Shown in pieces: positions 17,199-26,250 of a DNA stretch of 64,000 bases. The notes below the pieces were generated by a model. That model had not been told where the DNA came from. It made no database searches and worked only from the letters and a program-made list of their open reading frames with translations. Each line of letters begins with the position of its first letter. Position 1 is the first letter of the stretch. Both the position numbers and the translations under genes were made by a program. Origin of the DNA: Paenibacillus sp. LS1 (GTDB lineage Bacteria; Bacillota; Bacilli; Paenibacillales; Paenibacillaceae); NCBI RefSeq assembly GCF_026013365.1, contig NZ_JAPDOE010000006.1:186001-250000 (forward strand), in the 5' to 3' direction.

Positions 17199-17392
17199 AA
17201 ACGAACCTAGGACACGCTATTTAAGTGTATTCGGGCATTCCAGCAAACTAACGAATCGTAGACACCTTATTTCCTTATTTGGCTTGTCTTTTTTTGATTT
17301 TCAGCATCTTTTATGCGAAATAACGTGGCTGAGATTCCTTAGCTTTAGAATTTCGTGAAATTGCTATAAATAATGCGTCTAAGGTTCGTTAG
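17199..17392. repeat. Interspersed repeat A, copy 1 (2 direct + 2 inverted units)
   Basis: Four ~25-bp units related to CTAACGAATCGTAGACACC followed by TTATTT. Two are in direct orientation (from 17199 and 17248) and two inverted (ending GATTCCTTAG and GGTTCGTTAG, the last at 17392). The same layout occurs at 45916-46110. Non-coding. Confidence 0.7.
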
Positions 17393-17411
17393 GGCAACAA
17401 ACCTTAGACGC
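17375..17411. terminator. Perfect 12-bp hairpin at the end of repeat A
   Basis: GCGTCTAAGGTT pairs perfectly with AACCTTAGACGC and is followed by CCTTTTCTCTTT. It looks like a terminator, yet glnS already has one upstream and the next gene is convergent. Confidence 0.5.
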
Positions 17412-17455
17412 CTTTTCTCTTTACTGCACCTATTCTTAATCTTTTGTTTGAATGT

Positions 17456-17670
17456 TTGAACTTTATATTTACACCCTAACGGAGAGGACAGAAGAAAGCT
17501 GGAGAAGCGGAGCGTTCGCCTAAAAGCTTTCTGAAAGAAAGCTACATCGGAAGCATACGCTTATCCCCGGATTTCACCCTTTGAAAAGAGAATCAAAAAA
17601 ATCCGGGGATAACAGCGATCGAAAGATTCTTCTGTGCTCGTAGTGCTCCAGTGGAAACCTTTCAATTTTT
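17456..17670. repeat. Structured repeat B, copy 1
   Basis: A non-coding element sharing long blocks with 22877-23110 and 46182-46378 (for example AACGGAGAGGACAGAAGAAA, AATCAAAAAAATC, GGGGATAACAGCGAT). Nested helices: ACAGAAGAA (17488) with TTCTTCTGT (17627), and a perfect 14-bp stem starting TTATCCCCGG (17561-17574 with 17599-17612). The ends are less well conserved here than at 46182, so the boundaries are approximate. Confidence 0.7.
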
Positions 17671-17681
17671 CTAACAAAAGA

Positions 17682-18911
17682 TTAACCGTCCTCATCCATA
17701 TTACCCATCTCTGTCAACACAACCGGCTGATAGCCGTTACGTCGATTCGATAACCACATGATGCCGAATCCAACCGCGCCGATGAGCGAGAAGAATACGC
17801 CGATGCTATACATGATTTCCGCACCGAAGCTCTGGAATAGCCAGCCGCCGAACAGACCAGCAATCACGCCAGAGAGACCGCCCCAGGCCATCGTATAGAC
17901 CGCTTGACCGGAGGAACGATAAGGTCTTGGTATGAACAGCATGGTCAGCTGTGTGCCTACATAGAAGTACCCACCGAACGTAATGGAGTGCATCAGCTGA
18001 ATGAATACAATCTCCATCGGGTTGGTAGCCAGGGCCATGAGCTGCCAGCGCAGTGCAAATAGTAGACTGATCAGGATGAGCGATGCCAGGAGCATGCTCA
18101 TTTTGCGTTTGAGTAAGCGGTCGAGCAGCAGGAATACACCGACTTCGAGAATGGATGAGGTGAAAATGGCCCAGCCGACCATCTGTTTGTCGCCACCCAT
18201 CTCTACTATGTATAGTGACATAAATGTACTGTTCATGGCATTAGGCACCGATACGAGCACACCCAAGCCGATAAAAGTCATAAAATACGGATTGAACATG
18301 ACTTTGCCAAACCGCCGAAAAGTAACCACGGGTGTATCCGAAGCGATCGGCTGTCTGGGCAGAAATACGGATAATAAAAAGGCTGCGGCAATCATGCACG
18401 CAAATATAATGGATACACTACCGATGCCAAAACGGTCAATGAGCGGTCCAGCAGCGACAGCAGTCAGCGCCCAACCGAGTGAACCCCAGAGCCGGAATGC
18501 TCCAAATTTCTGGGTCGTACCATCGATATATCCGAGAATCAGACTGTTTGTTTGGGCGAATAATGGACTTTGAAAAAAATAAAAGAAAATCATGGCTACA
18601 TAGATCCACGTATAACTGGGCGCATAGAACACACCCTGGGCGAGCACAAATGTGCCTCCCATCATAATCATCAGGATGATCCGAATATTGCGAGATTTAT
18701 CGCTCCAGAAGCCCCAGAACGGGTTGGCGAACAAGGATACAAAGGGTCCAATCGCCATCAGACTGCCAATCTCCAGTTTGGTCATACCAATCTCTTGCAG
18801 ATAGAGCTGCAGGAAACCGGCAAAGATAGAAATGGCGCCATATATGAAAAAGTTATATAGTTTCAGAGAAACCAATGAGGAATTTCCTCTTGAAGGTACA
18901 GGTCTGTCCAA
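17682..18911 (-). CDS. MFS transporter
   Basis: A 409-residue membrane protein with about 12 hydrophobic helices, resembling the LacY/nucleoside-symporter-like MFS branch. The loop 2-3 motif appears as NPFWGFWSDKSRN. The start is a TTG at 18911 with AAAGGA nine bases upstream. It is transcribed away from mobA. The substrate, perhaps a sugar or nucleoside, cannot be fixed; the nearby GH42 gene is suggestive only. Confidence 0.85.
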   Translation of the reverse strand: MDRPVPSRGNSSLVSLKLYNFFIYGAISIFAGFLQLYLQEIGMTKLEIGSLMAIGPFVSLFANPFWGFWSDKSRNIRIILMIMMGGTFVLAQGVFYAPSYTWIYVAMIFFYFFQSPLFAQTNSLILGYIDGTTQKFGAFRLWGSLGWALTAVAAGPLIDRFGIGSVSIIFACMIAAAFLLSVFLPRQPIASDTPVVTFRRFGKVMFNPYFMTFIGLGVLVSVPNAMNSTFMSLYIVEMGGDKQMVGWAIFTSSILEVGVFLLLDRLLKRKMSMLLASLILISLLFALRWQLMALATNPMEIVFIQLMHSITFGGYFYVGTQLTMLFIPRPYRSSGQAVYTMAWGGLSGVIAGLFGGWLFQSFGAEIMYSIGVFFSLIGAVGFGIMWLSNRRNGYQPVVLTEMGNMDEDG

Positions 18912-19037
18912 TTAAGCCATTCCTTTCAAATGCATATTGTTCAATGTATCATTTGTTGAAAGGGGATTCAATCTATAGAAAATGTTGATCGATTGATATA
19001 ACAAGCCCACATCGTTACCAGAAGGGAGCAATACATC

Positions 19038-19667
19038 ATGAGCGCGAGGGAATGGACAGGCATCATATTAGCAGGAGGATTATCCAGTCGCATGGGGACC
19101 AACAAGGCCATGCTGGAACTGAACGGTTCCGTTGTACTGGAACATGTGACGAAGGCGTTGAGACCCGCAGTATCCCGTATCATCGTGGCTGCCGGACCCA
19201 ACGTGACATCCTACGGTGAAATGGGCTATGACTGCGTCCAGGATCACTATCCGGGCAAGGGACCACTCGCGGGTCTTCACGCGGCACTGGAGGCTTCCGT
19301 TACAGAATGGAATCTGGTCTGCGCCTGCGATATGCCGCTCCTGCAAACGTCCTTTTTTGATGGGATAAAAAAGCTGGCCGAGTCGCATGACTCTTATTCT
19401 GCTATCGTTCCACGCGTGGATGGGCGTGTCCATCCCCTTGCTGGTGCGTATCACAGGCATGTGCTCCCTGATCTGGAGCAGCGCCTGATGCAGGATCATC
19501 TTCGAGTCATGCGATGGCTTGAAGAGATCGGTTGCCGATATGTCGAAGCTGAAGAGCTTGAGAGAGCGGGCGTTCATCAAGTTGCGATGCAATTGAGTAA
19601 TATGAACACGCCGGAAGAGTACGAACGTATCCGTAATCAAGATTCTGGGCTCGATTCAGATCTGTAG
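19038..19667 (+). CDS. mobA: Molybdenum cofactor guanylyltransferase MobA
   Basis: A 209-residue nucleotidyltransferase that attaches GMP to molybdopterin cofactor. The N-terminal GTP-binding signature GIILAGGLSSRMGTNKAML is diagnostic, followed by DHYPGKGPLAGLHAAL and the metal-binding VCACDMPLL. GAAGGGAG precedes the ATG. Its last 31 bp overlap the 3' end of the convergent AraC gene. moaA lies about 14 kb away; no other cofactor genes are in view. Confidence 0.93.
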   Translation: MSAREWTGIILAGGLSSRMGTNKAMLELNGSVVLEHVTKALRPAVSRIIVAAGPNVTSYGEMGYDCVQDHYPGKGPLAGLHAALEASVTEWNLVCACDMPLLQTSFFDGIKKLAESHDSYSAIVPRVDGRVHPLAGAYHRHVLPDLEQRLMQDHLRVMRWLEEIGCRYVEAEELERAGVHQVAMQLSNMNTPEEYERIRNQDSGLDSDL

Positions 19668-20608
19668 GATACAGGATCGCCAGAAGCATCTGCATGATGA
19701 TTGCGATATTGAAGCGGGCTTTGGCCTGTCCAACGTTTGAATTGTCTGCTGAAATGAGACAGTTGAGTATAGCCGAGCTTCCACGCAATTTCACCGAGTG
19801 ACAGCTCGGGCTGTTCGATCAGCACTTTGGCCTCCTGCAACTTCAAGCTGGACAGGTATGCCCTGGGCGATCTCCCATATACCTTTCGAAAGACCTGCAA
19901 ACCATATCCCGGACTGATGCCAAACGAGGAGATAATCTGCTCTACTTTGACCGTGGATACACTGTCTTCCTTGGTTCGAAGCTGGGCATAGAAGGCCTGC
20001 TTGATCGCCTCGGCTATAGCTCCTGCATAATGCATGGCTGTAGGGGCTGGCGCGTGTGAAGCAGCAACGGAAGAAGCGGCCTCCGGTTTGCTATCAGCGG
20101 CTTGGGACAACAGGGCGAACAGTTCAAACATGCGTGCCTGCATGATCATTTTGTCGGTGGATGTATAGGCCTCAGATACGTTAATCATGCCCATCCAACT
20201 CTCCAGCACAACGCGCATCTTCCTGTTATCTGTCGTACCTGCTGCGTAGATTTGGCTATGCTGTGACATCAGCTTCAGAGTGAAGACCGGATCATCCACA
20301 TTAAAATGAGCGCTGAAATAAGTCATGCCTTTCGTGGATACACATTGATTCGTATGTTTGAACCCGGGAGGGATGAGAAGAATGGAACCTTCCTCTACGG
20401 TATAGGTATAACCATGAATCACACTTTCTTGTGTGCCTTCGATAATCAACATAATCTCAAAGCCCGGATGTGATTCCTCCGGCATCGCCCATCCATATGG
20501 AACTTGTTGGCTGTGCGCGCCATAAAATTTGATGTTACAGTCGATAATAGGTAGCCAATGGGCCAACGTATGGTGAGGCATTTCTCGGAGCTGTGATCGA
20601 ATATCCAT
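19637..20608 (-). CDS. AraC-family regulator beside the GH42 gene
   Basis: 323 residues: N-terminal cupin-like sensor (~30-120, including EESHPGFEIMLIIEG) and C-terminal double helix-turn-helix (~225-315, LSLGEIAWKLGYTQLSHFSR). The ATG at 20608 has GAGGTGA eight bases upstream and is preferred to the longer frame. It is divergent from the GH42 beta-galactosidase across a 248-bp spacer, the usual arrangement for a local activator responding to a galactoside. Its stop codon lies inside mobA. Confidence 0.9.
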   Translation of the reverse strand: MDIRSQLREMPHHTLAHWLPIIDCNIKFYGAHSQQVPYGWAMPEESHPGFEIMLIIEGTQESVIHGYTYTVEEGSILLIPPGFKHTNQCVSTKGMTYFSAHFNVDDPVFTLKLMSQHSQIYAAGTTDNRKMRVVLESWMGMINVSEAYTSTDKMIMQARMFELFALLSQAADSKPEAASSVAASHAPAPTAMHYAGAIAEAIKQAFYAQLRTKEDSVSTVKVEQIISSFGISPGYGLQVFRKVYGRSPRAYLSSLKLQEAKVLIEQPELSLGEIAWKLGYTQLSHFSRQFKRWTGQSPLQYRNHHADASGDPVSYRSESSPES

Positions 20609-20856
20609 AACATTCACCTCGGAAAAGGGTAAAAACAACTCGCCTTGTACAATCGGCACCCTTAGTATACTTCATTATAATCAGTTTAACGCGAGCATGG
20701 ATAATCCATGGAGCGCATCAGCGTTCGAAGAGGTTATTGACCATTCCAAGTTCTTCAACCGATAATATTGTAAACGCTACCATTATGGGTTGGAATATGT
20801 CAACTCGTGCACATGTCAAGATCATTACATTTTCCCGACAAAAAGGAGATTAAATC

Positions 20857-22860
20857 ATGGATAAATTATTATATGGCGTAGCCTACTATGATGAATATAT
20901 GCCTTACGAAAGATTGGACAAGGACATTCAGATGATGAAGGATGCAGGGATCAACGTGGTCCGCATTGCAGAATCAACCTGGAGTACCCATGAACCGCAG
21001 AATGGCGTATTTGACTTCTCTTCCGTGGATCGTGTGCTGGATGCCATGCATGAGGCAGGAATTCAGGTCATCGTTGGGACACCAACGTATGCTGTTCCTA
21101 CATGGATGGTGAAGGAACATCCGGACGTGCTGGCTACCACCTCACAGGGACCTGGCAAATACGGCGCAAGACAGATCATGGATATTACACACCCAACCTA
21201 TCTATTCTATGCCGAGCGGATTATCCGCAAGCTGATCTCTCGAGTGAGCACACATCCAGCAGTAATTGGTTATCAGACAGATAACGAGACGAAGCATTAC
21301 AATACCGCAGGAGATAATGTACAACTGCAATTCGTCAAATATATGCGTAACAAGTTCAGCTCCCTGGATGAGCTTAACAAGGAATTTGGCCTCGACTACT
21401 GGAGCAATCGGATCAATAGCTGGGAAGACTTCCCGTCTGTTGTAGGAACGATCAACGGGAGTCTGGGCGCTGAATTTGCCAAGTTCCAGCGACAGCTGGT
21501 AACCAACTTTTTGGCTTGGCAAGTGGGGATCGTGAATGAATACAAACAGGAAGGACAGTTTGTTACCCAGAATTTTGACTTCGATTGGCGTGGATATTCG
21601 TACGGCATTCAAGGGGATGTGGATCATTTTGCCGCATCGAAACCTTTTGACATCACCAGTGTGGACATCTACCATCCTTCCCAGGATGATCTGACAGGCA
21701 TTGAGATTTCATTCGGCGGGGATGTGGCGCGTTCGACCAAACAATCGAACTATCTGGTACTGGAGACCGAAGCACAGGCGTTCTGGCATTGGGTTCCCTA
21801 TCCGGGACAGCTGCGTTTGCAGGCATTCAGTCATCTGGCATCAGGGGCGAACATGGTCGCTTACTGGCACTGGCATTCGTTGCACAACTCCTTTGAGACG
21901 TACTGGAAAGGATTGCTCAGTCATGACTTTGAACCTAATCCGGTGTACAACGAAGCGAAGACGATTGGCAGGGATTTTGCCCGTCTCAGTCCAAAGCTTG
22001 TGAATCTGAAGAAAAAGAATCGGGTGGCTGTGCTGTTCAGCAATGAGGCTCTTACATCAATCAAATGGTTTGGGTTTAACTTCACCAGTGACAAGAACTA
22101 CAATGACGTGGTGCGCTGGATGTACGATGAATTGTACAAGATGAATATTGGCTGTGACCTGATCGATCCATCTGTTGAGAGTTATGCTGGGTATGATGTG
22201 CTCGTTGTACCTGCTCTGTATGCTGCTTCGGATGCATTGTTGGAAAAATTAAATCAATTCGTACAGGATGGCGGACATATCGTCTACTCGTTCAAAAGCG
22301 GATTCGCAAATGAGCATATCAAGGTACGCTCTACTCGCCAGCCCGGCCTGATCAGTGAGGCATGTGGAATCAGCTATAACCTTTTTGTAGAGCCAAAACA
22401 TGTCTCGCTGCGCGATGATCCATTCGAGGTTGGTGAGGAGCAAAACCAGGTTCACACCTGGATGGAACTAATTACACCCACAACGGCTGAAGTACTCGCT
22501 TGGTATGATCATCCGCATTGGGGTGAATATGCGGCAATTACCCAGAATGCTTATGGAAAAGGCAAAGCAACCTATGTCGGATGTTATACCAGTTCTGCGG
22601 TGATCCGTAAGGTATTGGAACGTGTTATGAAGGAAGCGGGCGTATGGGGAGCTGATCAGGAGCTGGCTTTTCCTATCATTGTGAAGACAGGTGTGAACGA
22701 TCAGGGGAACACGATTCGCTACTATTTCAATTATGCAGATGAGGCAACATCCTTCGTGAATGCTTATGGGGAAGGGACCGAACTTCTGGCAGGAACCCCG
22801 ATTGCTGCGGGAGAGAAAATCGAACTGGAACCATGGGGAATACGGATTATTGAACAATAA
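20857..22860 (+). CDS. GH42 beta-galactosidase
   Basis: A 667-residue cytoplasmic enzyme hydrolysing terminal beta-galactosides. The N-terminal TIM barrel starts LLYGVAYYDEYMP; the likely acid/base is E144 (GYQTDNETKHY) and the likely nucleophile E303 (LVLETEAQAF), by comparison with GH42 motifs. The trimerisation domain (~385-600) and C-terminal beta domain are present, so the length is full. AAAAGGAG precedes the ATG. With no signal peptide it should act on imported galacto-oligosaccharides, perhaps those carried by the ABC importer downstream. Confidence 0.93.
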   Translation: MDKLLYGVAYYDEYMPYERLDKDIQMMKDAGINVVRIAESTWSTHEPQNGVFDFSSVDRVLDAMHEAGIQVIVGTPTYAVPTWMVKEHPDVLATTSQGPGKYGARQIMDITHPTYLFYAERIIRKLISRVSTHPAVIGYQTDNETKHYNTAGDNVQLQFVKYMRNKFSSLDELNKEFGLDYWSNRINSWEDFPSVVGTINGSLGAEFAKFQRQLVTNFLAWQVGIVNEYKQEGQFVTQNFDFDWRGYSYGIQGDVDHFAASKPFDITSVDIYHPSQDDLTGIEISFGGDVARSTKQSNYLVLETEAQAFWHWVPYPGQLRLQAFSHLASGANMVAYWHWHSLHNSFETYWKGLLSHDFEPNPVYNEAKTIGRDFARLSPKLVNLKKKNRVAVLFSNEALTSIKWFGFNFTSDKNYNDVVRWMYDELYKMNIGCDLIDPSVESYAGYDVLVVPALYAASDALLEKLNQFVQDGGHIVYSFKSGFANEHIKVRSTRQPGLISEACGISYNLFVEPKHVSLRDDPFEVGEEQNQVHTWMELITPTTAEVLAWYDHPHWGEYAAITQNAYGKGKATYVGCYTSSAVIRKVLERVMKEAGVWGADQELAFPIIVKTGVNDQGNTIRYYFNYADEATSFVNAYGEGTELLAGTPIAAGEKIELEPWGIRIIEQ

Positions 22861-22876
22861 TAGGAAATAATAATAT

Positions 22877-23110
22877 AGGTATATAAGTTGAATTCAACAT
22901 GTACACGTTAACGGAGAGGGCAGAAGAAACCTGAGGAAGCGGAGCTAAAAGCTTTCTGAAAGAAAGCTGCATCGGAAGCATACACCTCGCCTTTATCAAC
23001 GGATTTTCCCCTTAGAAAAGGGAATCAAAAAAATCAGGTGATAACAGCGATCAGAGGGTTGTTCTGACCACGTAGTGATCTCGTGTAACCATTCATTCTA
23101 TTGTATAACG
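22877..23110. repeat. Structured repeat B, copy 2
   Basis: It fills most of the 346-bp spacer between the GH42 gene and the sensor kinase. It shares the sequence blocks of copies 1 and 3. The main stem has changed on both sides: TTATCA pairs with TGATAA where copy 1 has TTATCC with GGATAA. The inner CCCTT/AAGGG hairpin is kept. It contains the same ~40-bp AAAGCTTTCTGAAAGAAAGC insert as copy 1, absent from copy 3. Confidence 0.7.
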
Positions 23111-23206
23111 TGATATTTTAACATTTCCAAACGAATATAAAGACCAAAGCGCCCTCGGCTTCCATGCTGGGGCGTTTGTCTATTTTAGCTCAGGAGTGGA
23201 TGCGCT

Positions 23207-24997
23207 GTGTTTACCGAATGTTATCGGAAGCTGACAGATCCTTTCAAACGCAGCATTCGCAATAAATTGATTTTGACTATGACGCTGCTGGCTGTTCTAC
23301 CTGTCATTGCCATGACCGCCATGGCAGCCGAAAATACCCGCTCTTCCATGGAAGAGGAGATTATGGAGACCAACCGGGCGAACATGAACTGGGCCTCTAT
23401 TTATCTGGGTGAACAGTTCGCTCGCATGAACAATATTATCTATTCCATTCAGATCAGTGACGAATTGCATCAATATCTGGCGCTGAATCAGGAAGCGCCG
23501 ACAGCCAGTCGATTCGATGAGCAGAAGGCCGTTTTCAATATGCTCAACAGTGTATACTATTCAGCTGGCAATTATGTATTTGGCGTTGAACTGTACTTGA
23601 AGGAATTGGACACCCTGTTCACCTTCAACTCCATGGATTCTCGCATCAAAGCGGTATCGGAAATACCGGAAGGATATCATGAGCTTTTTGCACAACATAA
23701 AGATTTTACGATTATCAATGATCCGGACGATCCGCAAAAGTTTCACATGACTCGCAGCATGAACCGCTTCGAGGATCAAGCACAGATTGGGGCCATCAGT
23801 CTGGAGGTCAAGTGGGCTGAGTTCAACCAGACCCTAGAGCTGCTGGATAGCCGGGGAGCCTATGCGGTATACATTGCGGACAACACGGGCAGTCCGGTCT
23901 ATCAGCCAAATCAAGAGATTAAGCCGTCTGCGGAAGCACTGGAGAAATTGGCAAGCACAAAAGAAACTTCGGGTTTCATTCGTACAGCCAAGGAATACGT
24001 ATTCTTTCATTCCATTGAGCCGTCAGGACTACGTGTGATCAAGGTTGTACCTGCCCACGTCATTAACGAAAGTGCCTTGGAAACGATGAAATACGGCTTG
24101 GTTGTGGGTGGCCTAGCAACCGTTATTTCTGTAGGACTAGCTGCGCTCGTAGCCTGGCGTACATCGAAACCCATTGTCAGACTGGCGAACTCCATGAAGG
24201 GTATCCAGCTGATCAAGGACAGGGAAGTGGTACGAAGTGGCCGGGTAGATGAGATTGGTCTGCTGGAGAAAAATCTGCATGGTATGGCAAGTCGTATTCG
24301 GGAACATATTCGCGACAACTATCTGATGAATCTGGAGAAGCAGACGGCCGAGCTCAAAGCACTGCAATCCCAGATCCATCCGCATTTCCTGCAAAATACG
24401 TTGCAGATGATTGGCGGCATGGTCTACTCGCAAAAACCGGCAGACAGTTATAAGGTCATTCGAGCCTTGAGCGAGATGTTTCGTTATATTGTACGAGCGC
24501 CGGACGGGCTCGTGCCCCTACAGTCTGAACTGGACCAGCTGGAGCATTATATGCTGATTCAGAAGCAGCGTTTTGCTGGCAGGCTTGAATATACCTTGGA
24601 GATTACCGGGGAACTTCGGGCTTGTTATATTCCCAAGTTGTCTCTGCAACCGATTGTGGAGAACGCATTTTTACATGGATTGGAGAAGAAGCAGGGCGAG
24701 TGGAAGCTGGGCATTGAGGTCGTCTGTGAACCTAAAGATGTAACCATTCGAATTCGTGATAACGGCGTGGGTATGGATGCTGAGAAATTAGCGGAGATGC
24801 AGTCCAGACTGGAGCGGCTTACCTGGGAGGCAGATCGGGTGTGGAGTTCAGGCACAAGTATTGGGCTGGTTAATGCGGCCTCACGAATGGTGATGCATTT
24901 TGGACCTGAATACGGGATGAGTATAGAAAGTGAATACGGACAGGGGACGAGCGTTACGGTACGAATCCCCTGCAATACAGGAGGCGAAGCCTTGTGA
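23207..24997 (+). CDS. YesM-type sensor histidine kinase
   Basis: 596 residues. TM1 (~20-42) and TM2 (~285-307) bracket an extracellular sensor of the cache type. A HAMP segment follows, then a His_kinase domain with the phospho-His in QSQIHPHFLQNTLQ (family usually HFLYNTL) and an HATPase domain with N box (IVENAFLHGLEK) and G boxes (RDNGVGM, GTSIGL). The GTG start has AGGAG ten bases upstream. It overlaps the response regulator by four bases (GTGA). It probably controls the sugar ABC importer downstream. Confidence 0.9.
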   Translation: MFTECYRKLTDPFKRSIRNKLILTMTLLAVLPVIAMTAMAAENTRSSMEEEIMETNRANMNWASIYLGEQFARMNNIIYSIQISDELHQYLALNQEAPTASRFDEQKAVFNMLNSVYYSAGNYVFGVELYLKELDTLFTFNSMDSRIKAVSEIPEGYHELFAQHKDFTIINDPDDPQKFHMTRSMNRFEDQAQIGAISLEVKWAEFNQTLELLDSRGAYAVYIADNTGSPVYQPNQEIKPSAEALEKLASTKETSGFIRTAKEYVFFHSIEPSGLRVIKVVPAHVINESALETMKYGLVVGGLATVISVGLAALVAWRTSKPIVRLANSMKGIQLIKDREVVRSGRVDEIGLLEKNLHGMASRIREHIRDNYLMNLEKQTAELKALQSQIHPHFLQNTLQMIGGMVYSQKPADSYKVIRALSEMFRYIVRAPDGLVPLQSELDQLEHYMLIQKQRFAGRLEYTLEITGELRACYIPKLSLQPIVENAFLHGLEKKQGEWKLGIEVVCEPKDVTIRIRDNGVGMDAEKLAEMQSRLERLTWEADRVWSSGTSIGLVNAASRMVMHFGPEYGMSIESEYGQGTSVTVRIPCNTGGEAL

Positions 24998-26103
24998 ACA
25001 AGGAACTGTACAGAGTACTGCTGGTGGATGATGAACCGTGGAACCGGGATATTTTGCGCAACCTCGGAGATTGGAATGAACTCGGCATGACCGTTGCAGG
25101 TGAGGCAGAGGATGGTGAGCAGGCCATACAACTGGTCAAACAGCATCAGCCTCACATTATCATTACGGACATGCGGATGCCAGGCACCGACGGTGTGGAG
25201 CTTTTACAGACGCTGAGCGGAGAATACCCACAGATCAAGGTGATCGTGGTGAGTGGATATGACGACTTCAATTATGCAAAACACGCGATCCGGCATCGGG
25301 CTGCGGATTATCTGCTCAAACCGGTGAATCCGGATGAACTGAATGGTGTACTTGCCAAATGTGCAAAAGAATTGGAAAAGGTTGAATCAGCGCCAGAATC
25401 TTGGGAATCGTATCCTTCTGCGTTTGCGGGTGATTTCTCTTTGTTTCAGCAGCAGGCTCGCTTGCGGTTTAATGACCTAAACGTTCAGAGTTTGCGGGAA
25501 TGGTTCCAGCAATTGCAGCAGAAGCTGGAAAGATGCGAGATTAACAGACCTCGGCAACTTGGGCGCGTAGCCTATGAACTACAGGCGTTGTTGGATGAAC
25601 TGTGCGTCTCCAACGGCTTGTACGAGCGCCCAGTGGCAACGGCGCTACCTCCTTCGACAGCGCTGGCTTCCATCGAATCTACAATCGATTGGATATCCAC
25701 GCCGTACTACCAGGCTTTGGAGCAGCTGATTGCGCAGCGTAAATTCAAGAACAAGCTGAACCTAGACGAGGTGAAGCAATACATTGAGCAGCACTGCATG
25801 GAGATGATTACACTGGAGCAGCTCGCCCAAATCTTTTTTGTCAGTAAAGAATATCTCAGCAAGGTATTCAAGAAAGAGTATGAGGTGAATGTGACCGACT
25901 ATGTAGTCCAGTTACGTATGACGCGAGCGAAGGAATGGGTGATGGATGAACAGATTCCGTTCAAGCATATTGCCGAGATGGCGGGTTATGAGGATGTGTC
26001 CTACTTCTATCGGGTATTCAAGAAGCATTTCGGAGTTTCACCGGGGGAGATGCGGAAGGGACATACTCGTATATCAGGCAATTTAAGCAGTAGCACGGAA
26101 TGA
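24994..26103 (+). CDS. YesN-type response regulator with AraC output
   Basis: 369 residues: receiver domain 1-125 with the acidic pocket VDDEP, phosphoacceptor D59 (IIITDMRMPG) and conserved Lys (YLLKPVNPDEL); a central helical linker; and a C-terminal AraC double helix-turn-helix (~262-362, LEQLAQIFFVSKEYLSKVFK). The start GTG overlaps the kinase stop codon, indicating coupled translation. The target is most likely the binding-protein promoter ~100 bp downstream. Confidence 0.92.
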   Translation: MNKELYRVLLVDDEPWNRDILRNLGDWNELGMTVAGEAEDGEQAIQLVKQHQPHIIITDMRMPGTDGVELLQTLSGEYPQIKVIVVSGYDDFNYAKHAIRHRAADYLLKPVNPDELNGVLAKCAKELEKVESAPESWESYPSAFAGDFSLFQQQARLRFNDLNVQSLREWFQQLQQKLERCEINRPRQLGRVAYELQALLDELCVSNGLYERPVATALPPSTALASIESTIDWISTPYYQALEQLIAQRKFKNKLNLDEVKQYIEQHCMEMITLEQLAQIFFVSKEYLSKVFKKEYEVNVTDYVVQLRMTRAKEWVMDEQIPFKHIAEMAGYEDVSYFYRVFKKHFGVSPGEMRKGHTRISGNLSSSTE

Positions 26104-26174
26104 GTCGTTCGAGAGAGCATTTGCGGCAGGATTAAGGTTTAAAATAATCCAATACACGAGTCTAATTTTGTCCA

Positions 26175-26204
26175 ATGAAGCGCTTTCATTTTCTGATATA
26201 TAAT
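26175..26204 (+). promoter_or_regulatory. Putative sugar-importer promoter with cre-like palindrome
   Basis: ATGAAGCGCTTTCAT (26175-26189) resembles a CcpA cre site but is one base short in its left half. A TATAAT -10 box follows at 26199-26204 without a good -35 box, which fits an activator-dependent promoter. Confidence 0.35.
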
Positions 26205-26250
26205 GAGCCTATGAAAGACAAACCAGTTACACACCGGGAGGTCATAAGAG

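Noticed and set aside
17100..17670. Repeat-rich spacer considered as a CRISPR array
   Set aside because: The repeats are direct plus inverted, unevenly spaced and without unique spacers; no cas genes are present.
26175..26189. Full cre site for CcpA before the sugar-binding protein gene
   Set aside because: The palindrome is one base short and breaks the left half of the consensus, so it is reported only as cre-like with low confidence.
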